Assembly: GCF_017254845.1 (NCBI RefSeq)
Contig: NZ_JAFKCU010000003.1
Location: forward strand, 624,270 to 688,269
Reading direction: 5' to 3'
DNA: 64,000 bases
Source of the DNA: Algoriphagus pacificus
GTDB lineage: Bacteria > Bacteroidota > Bacteroidia > Cytophagales > Cyclobacteriaceae
Shown here: piece by piece, positions 35,737 to 45,641 of the stretch
How the letters are laid out: each line of letters opens with the position of its first letter
Numbering within the stretch: position 1 is the first letter of the stretch
Notes under the pieces: generated by a model
Seen by the model: the letters and a program-made list of their open reading frames with translations, nothing else
Told to the model about the DNA's origin: nothing
Databases searched by the model: none
Translations under genes and position numbers: made by a program

Positions 35737-38214
35737 CTAGAGTATTATCTGTGCGCTTATTTTTACCGCAAATGGCTTTGCTTCAGGACTATCCAGATAA
35801 GTCATTCTATGGAAGAAGTCTACTCGGAAAAACTTAAAGATATTCTCTATTCCGTATCCAAGTTCCACATAGGGTTTCTGAGGATCCAACCTACCAAATG
35901 TTTCCAAAGGATTTCCCTCAGGATCTACATTGGGAACATTGCTGATGTTTTTATCCTGAACCGAACCAAAAAGCACATTGGCATTGGCCACAGCTCTCCA
36001 TTTGAGCTTCTTGATAGCTGGGATTTTATTCAAAAGAAAACCCTCGAAGAAATGTCTATACCTCAAGCTCACAAACTGATCTGAAGCAAATTCATTGAAA
36101 TTCATCGTATTAAATGCCGCAGAGGTATAAAACAGCGTTTCATTCCCCAAGTGGTTCTTTAGAATAGGATACGGAACTTCCCCAAATACTTTACCTGCAT
36201 CTAACTCATATCTGGAAACTCCCAGCATGCCCATATTCAGGCGCTGATAGAGATAAAAGCTTAATTTATCATAGGTCAAGTCCCCTCCTAGCCATCTCAA
36301 TCCTCTGGCATAGCCAACTTGCACAATTGGCCATTTAGAAGGACCAAAGGAAACTCTTTCGTTATCATTGATGATGATAATTTCATCCCTTCCATACCGT
36401 ACTGCAAACCTAGCCTCGGTGGTCTCAAAGCTGGATCTGTAATCTCTTGTATCCTTGTCCAGATAATAAAAGTCAAACAAAGGATCAAACCGAGCCACAT
36501 TTGCATCTGCACTGAAAAGCAGGCCTTTAAAAAGTTCTCTCTGGAAATTCAATCGATGATTGGTGGTGATATAAGGTCTTCGCAAAGTCCCAAACCTACT
36601 TGCAGCCAGGAAAATACTATTACCTTCTAAACTAGCGATCTCCAAACCCACCTGATCAATCTCTTTTTGAGATGTCAAGCTCATCGTAGTCCAGTGGGTT
36701 CTGTCCAAAATCCTTGTTATCGAACCTGTGTATTTAAAGCGTTCGTCTTTAAAACCATAAGCCAAATAGCCCTGTAAGAGCCATTTTTTGCTGAAATCTG
36801 CATTGGTTCGGAATCCCATCCCCAATCGAATCCCTTCTACATTGTTGTAATTAAAGAATCCAGGCCAAGGCCCCACATCGATTTTGCCATGTTTTAAATA
36901 GCCTGTGGCAAAGAACTTTAAGCCTTCGGAATAAAATCTAACAATAGGAATTTTCTTCAGAGTATCCACCATCTGCAATACTGCGAGATCTTCGGCACTC
37001 AGTGGGTCCTGTCTGTTTTGCCTCCAGAACTCATCTGAGGCCTGATCAAAGTCTGGCCGCAACTCCACTGCCTGATTGAAGAATGAAGTGGGTTCTGGTT
37101 CACCTATTTTCACACTGTCTGAGGAGGTATAAAACTTGGCCAAAAGTCCAGCTGTTTTTGGAGTTACCTGACCTATCTTAATTAAAATCCTGCTTTTAGA
37201 GGGAATCAAAGGCCCTGCAGTAGTGGGAACCAGTTCCTGCTGGATTTTGATTCGCTCCACAAAATTAAGGTTGGTCTCTTTCGGAATGGTCAAATCCACC
37301 TGCTTCAGCGCATAGGTTTCTTTATTGATCCAAATGGTCCCGGAAAATGCCAAATCCTGCTCTCTTCTTGGATAAACCTGAAGTTTGTAGCAGGAATCCT
37401 GTCCCACCAAAACCGAATCGAGTAAATCGTAATCATAAAAAGCTTTCCATCCATCTGCTATTGGAGAAACAAAATCCTTTTCGAGGATATTCAGCCAGTT
37501 TTTATAAAAGTTGTACTCCTGAAAAACAGATCCAGTAATCTGGGAAGTAGTGGATCCATCAGTAATTCCCACTCCGGTTACTTTCGATTTTTCGACTATT
37601 TCTTTTCGAAGCTCAGGATTGTTTCGGTAGTAAAATTTAGAAAGGGTTTCGGAAAAGAAAACAGGTAAAATCTTCTCGCCCTCGTCATTGGTCAACTGCT
37701 TGATACTATCCAAAACTGAGGTAACTTTCTGTACAGACTTTCGCTGAGAAAACTCCTCAGAGACATGATCAATGTCTACTTCAATCTTTGTATAGTTCTT
37801 TGTTTCATAAGCATTTAAGCTCCTCTTGTCAAAGTCCTTTTTCTTTGCTACCGCCTGTCGGATTATTTCAAATGCAGGGTTTTCTCCGGATTCAAAAACA
37901 AAAGCCTCCAGCTCAAAATCTGATGGTCTTAATTGAAAATTCAGGACTTGTTCTGGCTTGTTTTCCAGCGCTTTTTCCTGAGTCAAATACCCAATATAAC
38001 TGACTACAATACTATCTGGAAGTGAGTTGGAACTCAAGGAATAATTTCCTTCAAAATCTGTGTTCATTCCAATGGTAGTACCCTTCAAAAGTACAGAAGC
38101 AAATGGAATTGGATCTCCAGTCTCAGCATCTGTTATTTTGCCTTTCACGACAAATTGAGCAGAAGCCTCAGACCAGAATAGGAAGGTAAAAATCAATAAT
38201 AATGCTCTATACAT
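35737..38214 (-). CDS. DUF5686 outer-membrane protein with CarboxypepD_reg-like domain
   Basis: The protein is about 825 residues from the preferred start, Met at 38214, which gives the signal peptide MYRALLLIFTFLFWSEASAQ. The frame itself is open to 38259. After the signal comes a carboxypeptidase-regulatory-like domain (VVKGKITDAETGDPIPFASVLLKGT). Next is the DUF5686 region with the long barrel-forming second half. The C-terminus PFAVKISAQIIL is beta-strand-like. The family is typical of Bacteroidota outer membranes and often linked to TonB-type systems, but its function is not known. Confidence 0.85.
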   Translation of the reverse strand: MYRALLLIFTFLFWSEASAQFVVKGKITDAETGDPIPFASVLLKGTTIGMNTDFEGNYSLSSNSLPDSIVVSYIGYLTQEKALENKPEQVLNFQLRPSDFELEAFVFESGENPAFEIIRQAVAKKKDFDKRSLNAYETKNYTKIEVDIDHVSEEFSQRKSVQKVTSVLDSIKQLTNDEGEKILPVFFSETLSKFYYRNNPELRKEIVEKSKVTGVGITDGSTTSQITGSVFQEYNFYKNWLNILEKDFVSPIADGWKAFYDYDLLDSVLVGQDSCYKLQVYPRREQDLAFSGTIWINKETYALKQVDLTIPKETNLNFVERIKIQQELVPTTAGPLIPSKSRILIKIGQVTPKTAGLLAKFYTSSDSVKIGEPEPTSFFNQAVELRPDFDQASDEFWRQNRQDPLSAEDLAVLQMVDTLKKIPIVRFYSEGLKFFATGYLKHGKIDVGPWPGFFNYNNVEGIRLGMGFRTNADFSKKWLLQGYLAYGFKDERFKYTGSITRILDRTHWTTMSLTSQKEIDQVGLEIASLEGNSIFLAASRFGTLRRPYITTNHRLNFQRELFKGLLFSADANVARFDPLFDFYYLDKDTRDYRSSFETTEARFAVRYGRDEIIIINDNERVSFGPSKWPIVQVGYARGLRWLGGDLTYDKLSFYLYQRLNMGMLGVSRYELDAGKVFGEVPYPILKNHLGNETLFYTSAAFNTMNFNEFASDQFVSLRYRHFFEGFLLNKIPAIKKLKWRAVANANVLFGSVQDKNISNVPNVDPEGNPLETFGRLDPQKPYVELGYGIENIFKFFRVDFFHRMTYLDSPEAKPFAVKISAQIIL

Positions 38215-38351
38215 GCTTTGGTGGTTCCCGCAATAAAATCTGATGCAAGATAAATTCAATGATTGAGGTATTTATTTATAATTCGTTAAAAATTCCCTCC
38301 TACAAGCAAATTGATCTGGAGGGAAGTTCATGAAATTGAAATTTGCTCCTG

Positions 38352-38359
38352 TATATTTG
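38352..38359 (+). promoter_or_regulatory. -7 box TATATTTG upstream of lhgO
   Basis: This is a perfect match to TAnnTTTG, 20 bp before the ATG; no clear -33 TTG at the right spacing. Confidence 0.6.
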
Positions 38360-38378
38360 AAGCTCAAACAGGATTAGT

Positions 38379-39578
38379 ATGATATACGACATTGTCATCG
38401 TTGGAGGAGGAATTGTTGGGTTGGCAACCGGCTTAAAAATTCAAAAAGCAAATCCAGCCTTGAAAATTGCCATTTTGGAGAAGGAAAATCAGCTGGCTAA
38501 ACATCAAACTGGTAATAACAGCGGAGTAATCCACTCAGGATTGTATTACAAGCCAGGGTCTTTGAAAGCTACCAATTGCATCAATGGATATCATGAATTG
38601 GTTCGATTTTGCGAGGAAGAAAAAATTCCATTTGAAATCACTGGAAAGGTTGTTGTCGCAACCCGCCAAGAGCAAATTCCTCTATTAAATACACTTTTAG
38701 AAAGAGGCCTGCAAAATGGTCTTACCGGCACTCGTTCCATTACATTGGAGGAGCTTAAAGAATACGAACCGCATTGTGCAGGAGTAGCTGCGATTCACGT
38801 GCCCCAAACTGGAATCGTGGATTATTACAATGTTGCCATCGCGTATGGAAGAAAGATTGTACAGCAAGGCGGAGAGATATTTTTAAATCATAAAGTATTA
38901 AATATCAATCATAAAGAAGGTATCAATTACATTGAAACTTCAAAAAAGGAATTCCAATCTAAATTGATCATCAATTGTGCCGGTCTCTATTCTGATAAAG
39001 TTGCTCAGATGAATGAAGAGGAAGCGATTGATGTCAAAATCATTCCTTTTAGAGGTGAATATTACAAGTTGAAAGCTGAAAAGGAATACCTGGTGAAGAA
39101 TCTGATTTACCCGGTTCCGGATCCCAACTTTCCATTTTTAGGTGTGCATTTTACCCGTATGAAAAAAGGAGGCGTGGAAGCAGGCCCAAATGCTGTTTTG
39201 GCTTTCAAAAGAGAGGGATATAAGAAATCGCAGATTAATCTGGGCGAACTGGCTGAAAGTCTTGCTTGGCCAGGTTTTCAGAAAGTCGCTGCCAAATATT
39301 GGAAAACAGGGTTTGGAGAGGTTTATCGATCCTTTTCAAAGTCTGCCTTTACCAAAGCATTGCAGGAATTGATCCCAGAAATTCAGGAATCTGACTTGGT
39401 AGATGGAGGAGCGGGCGTACGTGCACAGGCCTGCGATAGAACTGGCGGTCTTTTGGATGATTTTGCCATCCGAGAATCACAATACGCCATTAATGTGCTA
39501 AATGCTCCTTCCCCGGCAGCTACAAGCTCTCTGGCTATCGGCGGAACAGTCGCAGCTATGGCACTGAAGAGGTTTTAA
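38379..39578 (+). CDS. lhgO: L-2-hydroxyglutarate oxidase
   Basis: This 399-residue FAD enzyme of the DAO family oxidises L-2-hydroxyglutarate to 2-oxoglutarate. The dinucleotide fold is IVIVGGGIVGLATGLKIQ (residues 5-22). Further family signatures are KHQTGNNSGVIHSGLYYKPGSLKA, PFRGEYYKL, and LVDGGAGVRAQACDRTGGLLDDF. The C-terminal NAPSPAATSSLAIGGTVA matches the family. It is monocistronic with a promoter box just upstream. Confidence 0.92.
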   Translation: MIYDIVIVGGGIVGLATGLKIQKANPALKIAILEKENQLAKHQTGNNSGVIHSGLYYKPGSLKATNCINGYHELVRFCEEEKIPFEITGKVVVATRQEQIPLLNTLLERGLQNGLTGTRSITLEELKEYEPHCAGVAAIHVPQTGIVDYYNVAIAYGRKIVQQGGEIFLNHKVLNINHKEGINYIETSKKEFQSKLIINCAGLYSDKVAQMNEEEAIDVKIIPFRGEYYKLKAEKEYLVKNLIYPVPDPNFPFLGVHFTRMKKGGVEAGPNAVLAFKREGYKKSQINLGELAESLAWPGFQKVAAKYWKTGFGEVYRSFSKSAFTKALQELIPEIQESDLVDGGAGVRAQACDRTGGLLDDFAIRESQYAINVLNAPSPAATSSLAIGGTVAAMALKRF

Positions 39579-39599
39579 GGCTTTCTAAAGCATTTTTCT

Positions 39600-39758
39600 C
39601 CCGCAAAATCGCCAAGGCGCAAACAAAGATGTAGTAACCGAATTTTCTGGAAAAAAGCTACTCTTTCCATTAGCCTATGTTTGCTTTTCGGATAGAAATA
39701 ATAAAACCTTCGAGAATATAAAAACCTCAAAGCTTATCTAAAATTGCGTCTTTGCGGG
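39600..39758. repeat. Inverted repeat CCCGCAAA / TTTGCGGG in the lhgO-downstream gap
   Basis: CCCGCAAAatCGC at 39600 and its reverse complement (GCGtcTTTGCGGG) at about 39746-39758 bound a 160-bp noncoding segment between convergent genes. Elements with GCAAA/TTTGC ends recur in Bacteroidota genomes, so it may be a small repeat family member. One copy alone cannot prove it. Confidence 0.4.
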
Positions 39759-39770
39759 ATACTTCTAAAT

Positions 39771-41276
39771 CTAAACTTGAGTATTCACAGTATCAGGGAA
39801 GTAGCGGTTGGCCAACTTCACCATTTCATCTCCTTTGACCAGATCATGGATGCTGATTTCTGAGGTATGGGTATGCCCAGTAGCGCCTAAAAGTTCCTGA
39901 ACAGCATGAACAGTGTTTTTATGAAAATTATAAACCCGCTCCGCTTTATCGGTTACTACCAATCCCTTCATCAGGCTTTTTTTCTGGGTTGCCACTCCTG
40001 TTGGGCATTCATTGGTATTGCATCTCAATGCCTGAATACAACCCAAACTAAACATAAATCCTCTGGCAGAATTGCAAAGATCCGCTCCCAAAGCTATATT
40101 CTTGATGATAGAGAATGCCGACAATGCTTTTCCTGAGGCTATGATTCGAATTTTCTCTCTGAGATGATATTTTTCCAATGTACCATTGACAAAAATCAGG
40201 GCTGGTTCAAGTGGTAAGCCCACACTATCCGAAAATTCCAATGGTGCCGCTCCGGTTCCTCCCTCTGCCCCATCCACTGTAATGAAGTCTGGCCAGGTAT
40301 GCTGAGCAACCATTTCCTTGCAGAGATTGACAAATTCCTCCGTTCTTCCCACGCAAAGCTTAAATCCAATTGGCTTTCCTCCAGATAATTCACGGAGTTG
40401 GGCAATAAACTGAACCAATCCCTTAGCATCATTAAAGGCAGTATGAGCCGGTGGAGACAAAATAGTTGTTCCCGGTTCCACTCCCCTGATTTCAGCAATC
40501 TCATGGGTATTTTTTACTCCAGGCAAAACCCCACCATGCCCGGGCTTGGCTCCTTGTGAAAGTTTGATTTCTATTAATTTTACCTGCGGCCAATTCGCTT
40601 TTTCCTTAAATTTCTCAGGATCAAAATTTCCATCCTTATCCCTGCAACCGAAATAGCCTGTACCAATCTGCCAAACTAAATCTCCTCCTCCATCTCTATG
40701 ATGATGACTGATTCCTCCTTCTCCTGTATTATGATAAAAGCCTCCTTTTTTGGCTCCTTTGTTTAAAGCTAATACGGCATTGGCACTTAAGGAACCAAAG
40801 CTCATTGCCGAAATATTAAAAATGGAGGCAGAATAAGGTTGCTTGCAAAATTCGTTTCCAATCGTAACTCTTGGCTCTTCTTTGAGGGGCTTCACCGCAT
40901 AAATTGAATGCCTCAAAGCCATGTATTCCTCTCCTCCCAAATCTCTTTGGGTACCGAAAGGATGGGTATCATTTACGTTTTTGGCTCTTCTGTAGGCTAG
41001 AGAGCGGATATTCCTACTAAATGGTCTTCCATCTGTATTGCTCTCTATAAAATATTGCTGAATTTCTGGAGATATGGCTTCAAACATGTATCTGAAATGC
41101 CCCACAATCGGAAAATTCTTAAGAATCGCATGTTTGGACTGGATTACATCATAAAGGCCAATCAGGAAAAGAACCAGCAATATTCCCAAAAAGATATATC
41201 CAAAACCAAAGAAATAAATTGTAAATGCAGTGATTCCAATTAGTACAAGGGCGCTGGTAAAAAAGATTGTTCTCAT
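39771..41276 (-). CDS. FMN-binding glutamate synthase-family protein
   Basis: This 501-residue protein has two hydrophobic segments at the N-terminus (about 4-40), then the FMN-binding barrel of glutamate synthase: SIFNISAMSFGSLSANAV, NTGEGGISHHH, KPGHGGVLPGVK, VDGAEGGTGAAP, and the iron-sulfur cysteine cluster region RCNTNECPTGVATQ. It lacks the amidotransferase domain of full GltB. The natural reaction is unknown; ammonia- or glutamine-independent GOGAT-like activity is speculation. It is monocistronic. Confidence 0.88.
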   Translation of the reverse strand: MRTIFFTSALVLIGITAFTIYFFGFGYIFLGILLVLFLIGLYDVIQSKHAILKNFPIVGHFRYMFEAISPEIQQYFIESNTDGRPFSRNIRSLAYRRAKNVNDTHPFGTQRDLGGEEYMALRHSIYAVKPLKEEPRVTIGNEFCKQPYSASIFNISAMSFGSLSANAVLALNKGAKKGGFYHNTGEGGISHHHRDGGGDLVWQIGTGYFGCRDKDGNFDPEKFKEKANWPQVKLIEIKLSQGAKPGHGGVLPGVKNTHEIAEIRGVEPGTTILSPPAHTAFNDAKGLVQFIAQLRELSGGKPIGFKLCVGRTEEFVNLCKEMVAQHTWPDFITVDGAEGGTGAAPLEFSDSVGLPLEPALIFVNGTLEKYHLREKIRIIASGKALSAFSIIKNIALGADLCNSARGFMFSLGCIQALRCNTNECPTGVATQKKSLMKGLVVTDKAERVYNFHKNTVHAVQELLGATGHTHTSEISIHDLVKGDEMVKLANRYFPDTVNTQV

Positions 41277-41325
41277 AAAAAAACCTGTATTATTTAATGT
41301 AAAACTAACAATTCAGCGCTTAGTT

Positions 41326-42285
41326 TTAGTCTATTAGAAATTCCAGAAGCCTGTTTTCTGCCCAGGTAAACTCCTGCCCTTTCTGTGTAAAGCCCGTATG
41401 TCCACCTCTTTTGGGCATTTCCAAGAAGAGATTTTCCTTCGTTTTAGCCAAATTAATTGGATAGCATTCTGGACCTAACAAGGGATCGTTTAGGGCGTTG
41501 ATGATCAAGGTCGGAACAGCTATAGCATGCATCCAATTATCAGGACTCACCGATTGATAGAAATCCGCTGCATCCCTAAATCCATGCAATCTAGCAGTGA
41601 AATGGGTATCGAAGCTATCGAAGTCACTAACCTCTTCCAGTAACTTTAGATCGATCAACTCGGGAAACTGACTGGCTTTGGCAGCAATTTTCTTCTTGAG
41701 TTTGCTCAGGAATTTCTTTTTGTAGAATACGTTGGACTTGATTTTCAAAGTTGCTGCACTGGATGGCAAATTGCAAGGAGTGGAATAAACCCCCGCTTTC
41801 TTGATTTCTTTTGGCAACTCCTCTCCTTTTTCTCCCAAGTACTTCAAAGTTTGAGCTCCTCCCATACTGATACCGGAGAGATAAATTTCTTCGTATTGGT
41901 AGTTTTCCAGGACATATTGGATGGTGGTATCGAGATCATAACTCGCACCATGATGATACAAAACAGGAAGTTCGTTGAGTTCTCCGCCACAGGTTCTGTT
42001 ATTCCAGACCAAAACATCGATTTGATGCTGATTGAATAGCTTCACCAAACCTTTTGCATAATGCCGATGGGAATCTCCTTCAAGTCCATGGGAAATAAGC
42101 AGTAATTTTTTGCTCTGCACCTCCGACCAATCCAAATTTAAAAAGTCTCCATCCGGAGTGGGTATTTTTTCCCTTCTGTAGGATACACCTTCTACTTTCC
42201 TGTACAGACTTGGAATGATGGTTTCTAAATGTCCATTGAAAAGATAAGCTGGAGGGCCTGGATAAGAAGAAGGGATAATTGGCAT
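41326..42285 (-). CDS. Alpha/beta hydrolase of the YheT family
   Basis: This is a 319-residue cytoplasmic hydrolase: SYPGPPAYLFNGHLETIIPSLYR at the N-terminus, the nucleophile elbow GISMGGAQ, the acid in ALNDPLLGPECYP, and the catalytic His in RGGHTGF. This matches YheT/EMB8-type esterases whose substrate is unknown. Length is normal. It lies downstream of the Hpt-like gene but separated by 137 bp. Confidence 0.88.
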   Translation of the reverse strand: MPIIPSSYPGPPAYLFNGHLETIIPSLYRKVEGVSYRREKIPTPDGDFLNLDWSEVQSKKLLLISHGLEGDSHRHYAKGLVKLFNQHQIDVLVWNNRTCGGELNELPVLYHHGASYDLDTTIQYVLENYQYEEIYLSGISMGGAQTLKYLGEKGEELPKEIKKAGVYSTPCNLPSSAATLKIKSNVFYKKKFLSKLKKKIAAKASQFPELIDLKLLEEVSDFDSFDTHFTARLHGFRDAADFYQSVSPDNWMHAIAVPTLIINALNDPLLGPECYPINLAKTKENLFLEMPKRGGHTGFTQKGQEFTWAENRLLEFLID

Positions 42286-42422
42286 GGAATAATAAAGGAA
42301 TTCCTTTACAAGAAGTTCATTTTTAGGTAACCTCTTTTGAAAATCGAGAGACTACATTTGTCTCATTCTTCATAGGGTAATATAATATAAAAAGCGGAGC
42401 GGCGGGTGTTGCTCCTTTTTTG

Positions 42423-42767
42423 TTATAGCAGGCTTTTGACATCTGCAATAGCTGCAGTCAGCATCTGGTTAAAAACCACTAAATGCTCGGAAAACTCCTT
42501 GGTGAATCCATCGGATTCCAGGATTTCCTTTCCTTTTTGCATTTCCACAATCAGGTTTTCAAACTCAAACATTGCCAAGGTAGGCTTCACCTTATGTCTG
42601 ATTTGCTGGATTTTAACGATGTCCTGCTGTTCTACACCTTCTGAATAAACTTCTTTCAGTTCAATCAGACCTTGGTAAATTGCATTGGTAAGCTCTAGTT
42701 TGAACTCTTCATCACCTTCAGCAATTTCTAGAATCTTTTGATTAAGCTCAGGGTAAAGTCGAATCAT
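42423..42767 (-). CDS. Hpt-like phosphotransfer domain protein
   Basis: This 114-residue all-helical protein carries a histidine-phosphotransfer-like core, QQIRHKVKPTLAMFEFENL, where H58 would be the phosphorylated residue. No kinase or receiver domain is attached and no two-component gene is nearby, so any partner is encoded elsewhere. It overlaps the upstream flavoprotein gene by 4 bp. The call rests on the pattern around the histidine and the length. Confidence 0.6.
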   Translation of the reverse strand: MIRLYPELNQKILEIAEGDEEFKLELTNAIYQGLIELKEVYSEGVEQQDIVKIQQIRHKVKPTLAMFEFENLIVEMQKGKEILESDGFTKEFSEHLVVFNQMLTAAIADVKSLL

Positions 42768-43990
42768 ATTGAATTATTTACTGATGAAATTCCGGCTAGA
42801 TATCCTGTGGACCAAGCAGCTTGAAAATTGAATCCTCCAGTGATACCATCTAGGTTTAATACTTCCCCGGCAAAGTAAAGATTTGGGTGATAGATACTTT
42901 CCATTGTTTCCGGATTAACTTCTTTGAGAGAAATTCCTCCAGCAGTTACAAACTCTTCTTTAAAGGTGGTTTTACCTTTGACGGTCAAAATATAGCAAAA
43001 AAGATTTTGTACCATCTTATTAAACTGCTTTTTAGACAAAGTATTAAATATTTGGGTGGAATCTATCTCTGATTTTTCGCAAAAATGCTCCCAAAGTCTA
43101 CTTGGAATGTCAAAAAGCGGATAATTCACCACCTTTCTATGCGGGTGACTTTTGGCATAAGTTTGCAAATGCTCCAAGTATTTTGGCTCATTAAAGTCTG
43201 AATTCCAATTGATTATTGCTCTGGCCTCATAGGCATGTTCATGCATCCATTCAGCTCCAAAAGCCGATAATTTTAAAACCGCAGGTCCTGATATTCCCCA
43301 ATGCGTAATCAACAAAGAACCTTGATAATTAAGCTTTGTACCTTCTATTTTAACATGGGCATCAGGCACAGCCAAGCCCATCAACTTTCTTATTGGTTCC
43401 TGAGGTGTATTAAAGGTAAACAAGGATGGAATAGGTTGGTCGATTTGATGCTTAAGTTGAGACAAGAAAGCATAGCCATCCAATTTGGGATGACCTCCTC
43501 CTGCAACTATGACCTTATCTACGATAAATTCTCCCTTCTCGGATTTCAACACAAAAGCATTTTCTTTAGGCTGAATGCTTTTTATTCCAGTGGAGGTAAG
43601 AACCTTTATTCCCAATTTCCGGGCTTCAATTTGCAAGGCATCAATGATGCTCTGTGAATCATCAGAAACAGGAAAAACTCTTCCATCTGATTCGATCTTT
43701 AAAGGAACTGACCGGGATTCAAACCACTGCATGGTATCCTCGCTTTTAAAATGCCGGAAAACCCGCTTAAGAAATTTTTCTCCTCTAGGATAATTCTTGA
43801 CCAATTTGGAAATCTCCAAAGGTTGATGGGTAACATTGCATCTTCCTCCACCGGATACTTTTACTTTGGAAAGCAGCTTGGGTGATTTTTCGAAAATAGT
43901 GACTGAATGAGCCTTAGAACTGGCATGAATGGCAGCAAAATAGCCCGCAGCCCCTCCTCCTATTACTGCAATTTCCAAACTCTTATTCAA
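42764..43990 (-). CDS. HI0933/BaiN-like flavoprotein
   Basis: This 408-residue FAD-dependent oxidoreductase has the N-terminal FAD fold IAVIGGGAAGYFAAIHAS, the diagnostic VSGGGRCNVTH, and the C-terminal YFAGEVLNLDGITGGFNFQAAWSTGYLAG. These mark the BaiN/HI0933 family, with reaction unknown in most members. The open frame starts with TTG at 43990; no ATG precedes the FAD motif, so a TTG start seems real. It overlaps the Hpt-like gene and follows the HerA-like gene by 21 bp. Confidence 0.88.
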   Translation of the reverse strand: MNKSLEIAVIGGGAAGYFAAIHASSKAHSVTIFEKSPKLLSKVKVSGGGRCNVTHQPLEISKLVKNYPRGEKFLKRVFRHFKSEDTMQWFESRSVPLKIESDGRVFPVSDDSQSIIDALQIEARKLGIKVLTSTGIKSIQPKENAFVLKSEKGEFIVDKVIVAGGGHPKLDGYAFLSQLKHQIDQPIPSLFTFNTPQEPIRKLMGLAVPDAHVKIEGTKLNYQGSLLITHWGISGPAVLKLSAFGAEWMHEHAYEARAIINWNSDFNEPKYLEHLQTYAKSHPHRKVVNYPLFDIPSRLWEHFCEKSEIDSTQIFNTLSKKQFNKMVQNLFCYILTVKGKTTFKEEFVTAGGISLKEVNPETMESIYHPNLYFAGEVLNLDGITGGFNFQAAWSTGYLAGISSVNNSI

Positions 43991-44011
43991 TTAATTATCA
44001 ATACTTTATAC

Positions 44012-45550
44012 TTACCTTCTTTTACCAGAAAATGAACCTAGAATTCCCCTGGCTAACTCGCGGAAAAGAGTTCTACCCAATTGGCGAACCATGGTGTTCT
44101 TGCTCAGTTCTTCTATGAGTGATTCTTCTTCTTTTACCCTTCCTCTAGGTTTTGGAATAGAAGGTCTTGGTAGCTCAGCCTTTTCTTGGGCTTTTTCCAC
44201 TTCGTCCATCTTTTGCTCCAGCATCTCAAAAGCACTTTCCCTATCCAGCTCCTGATTGTATTTGAATACCAAATCAGAATTACCGACCAGACTATCTATC
44301 TCTGAATCTGTAAGAATATTCATTCTACTGATAGGAGCTCGGACTAAAGTATGTGCCAAAGGTGTTGGAATCCCTTTTTCATTCAAAGCAGTAATCAAAG
44401 CCTCTCCAATCCCCATTTTAGTGAGGACTTCAGAGGTATCATAAAAAGGTGAATCAGGATAGTTTTCGGCAGTTTTTTGAATCGCTTTTCTATCTTTTGC
44501 GGTAAAGGCCCTTAATGCATGCTGAACCTTCAAACCCAGTTGCCCCAAGATACTCTCTGGAACATCAGTAGGCGTCTGGGTACAGAAATAGACTCCTACA
44601 CCTTTTGAACGGATCAATTTGACAATGGCTTCAATCTTTTCCAGCAGATCCTTGGATGCCGTGGAAAACACCAAATGGGCTTCGTCTATAAACAAGCAGA
44701 GTTTTGGCTGATCTGCATCTCCCTGCTCTGGAAAGGTCTCATAGATCTCAGACAAGAGGCTGAGCATAAAGGTTGAGAATAGCTTTGGAGTAGATTGAAT
44801 ATCAGTCAAACGAATCACTGAGATCACACCTTTCCCATCTTTTTGTCTGACGAAATCGGCAACTTCAAATGATTTCTCTCCAAAAAAGCGTTCGGCCCCC
44901 TGTTGCTCCAACTCAATGATTTTACGCATAATGGTATTCACAGAAGCAGAGGAAACCTGGCCAAACTCCTTGGTGATGATCTCTTTGCCTTCATTGGAGA
45001 TGAATTGAAGCACTCTTTTGAGGTCTTTCAAATCCAAAAGTGGTAAATGTTGTGTATCGCAATATCTAAATACCAAAGCAATGACTCCTTGCTGGGTATC
45101 ATTCAAATCCAGAATCTGTGAAATAAGAACAGGACCAAATTCAGAAACCGTAGCTTTCAGCTTCACTCCCTTTTCCTTGGAAATAGACATCAATTCCACG
45201 GGTAACCCCATTGGATTGTACTCCACTCCTATGACATCAGATCGCTTTTGGATGAAATCATTCAGTTCACCTGGCTTGGCCAATCCGGAAAGATCTCCCT
45301 TTAAGTCCATCAACACAGAAGGAATGCCTTTGAGTGAAAGTTGCTCGGCAATTACCTGTAAAGTCTTTGTTTTCCCAGTTCCTGTAGCCCCGGCAATCAA
45401 ACCATGGCGGTTTAAGGTTTTTAAAGGGACCTTGATCTGTGCATTTTCTACGGGTATGCCATCTAATACACCAGTACCCAAAACGATAAAATCCCGCTTA
45501 TAAACTTGACCTTCAGCCAAGTGGTTTTTAAATAATTCTGTATTACTCAT
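44012..45550 (-). CDS. HerA-like ATPase (DUF853)
   Basis: This 512-residue P-loop ATPase has Walker A AGATGTGKTKTLQ (about 53-65) and Walker B LCLFIDEAHLVF (about 285-296). Further HerA/FtsK-type motifs are CTQTPTDVPESILGQLG and the C-terminal basic tail. DUF853 proteins resemble archaeal HerA DNA translocases. This chromosomal form is widespread in bacteria, with unclear function, possibly DNA repair. It is not a conjugation coupling protein; there is no relaxase or membrane part nearby. Confidence 0.85.
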   Translation of the reverse strand: MSNTELFKNHLAEGQVYKRDFIVLGTGVLDGIPVENAQIKVPLKTLNRHGLIAGATGTGKTKTLQVIAEQLSLKGIPSVLMDLKGDLSGLAKPGELNDFIQKRSDVIGVEYNPMGLPVELMSISKEKGVKLKATVSEFGPVLISQILDLNDTQQGVIALVFRYCDTQHLPLLDLKDLKRVLQFISNEGKEIITKEFGQVSSASVNTIMRKIIELEQQGAERFFGEKSFEVADFVRQKDGKGVISVIRLTDIQSTPKLFSTFMLSLLSEIYETFPEQGDADQPKLCLFIDEAHLVFSTASKDLLEKIEAIVKLIRSKGVGVYFCTQTPTDVPESILGQLGLKVQHALRAFTAKDRKAIQKTAENYPDSPFYDTSEVLTKMGIGEALITALNEKGIPTPLAHTLVRAPISRMNILTDSEIDSLVGNSDLVFKYNQELDRESAFEMLEQKMDEVEKAQEKAELPRPSIPKPRGRVKEEESLIEELSKNTMVRQLGRTLFRELARGILGSFSGKRR

Positions 45551-45582
45551 CGCAAAAAAGATTTGAATTCTAAACTACAAAA

Positions 45583-45614
45583 AAAACCTTGATGCCATCG
45601 GCAAAAAGGTTTTT
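45583..45614 (-). terminator. Terminator after the DUF4332 gene
   Basis: AAAACCTT and AAGGTTTT form a stem, with an inner GCC/GGC pairing, followed by T-rich sequence on the minus strand, 28 bp after the stop codon. Confidence 0.65.
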
Positions 45615-45641
45615 CATGAAAAAAGGTATTTACAAAAATTC

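Noticed and set aside
45018-45503. 161-residue plus-strand ORF
   Set aside because: It is antisense to the HerA-like ATPase, with no family resemblance or promoter.
44012-45550. Conjugation coupling ATPase
   Set aside because: The sequence is of the chromosomal DUF853/HerA type and lies among core genes without relaxase or secretion genes.
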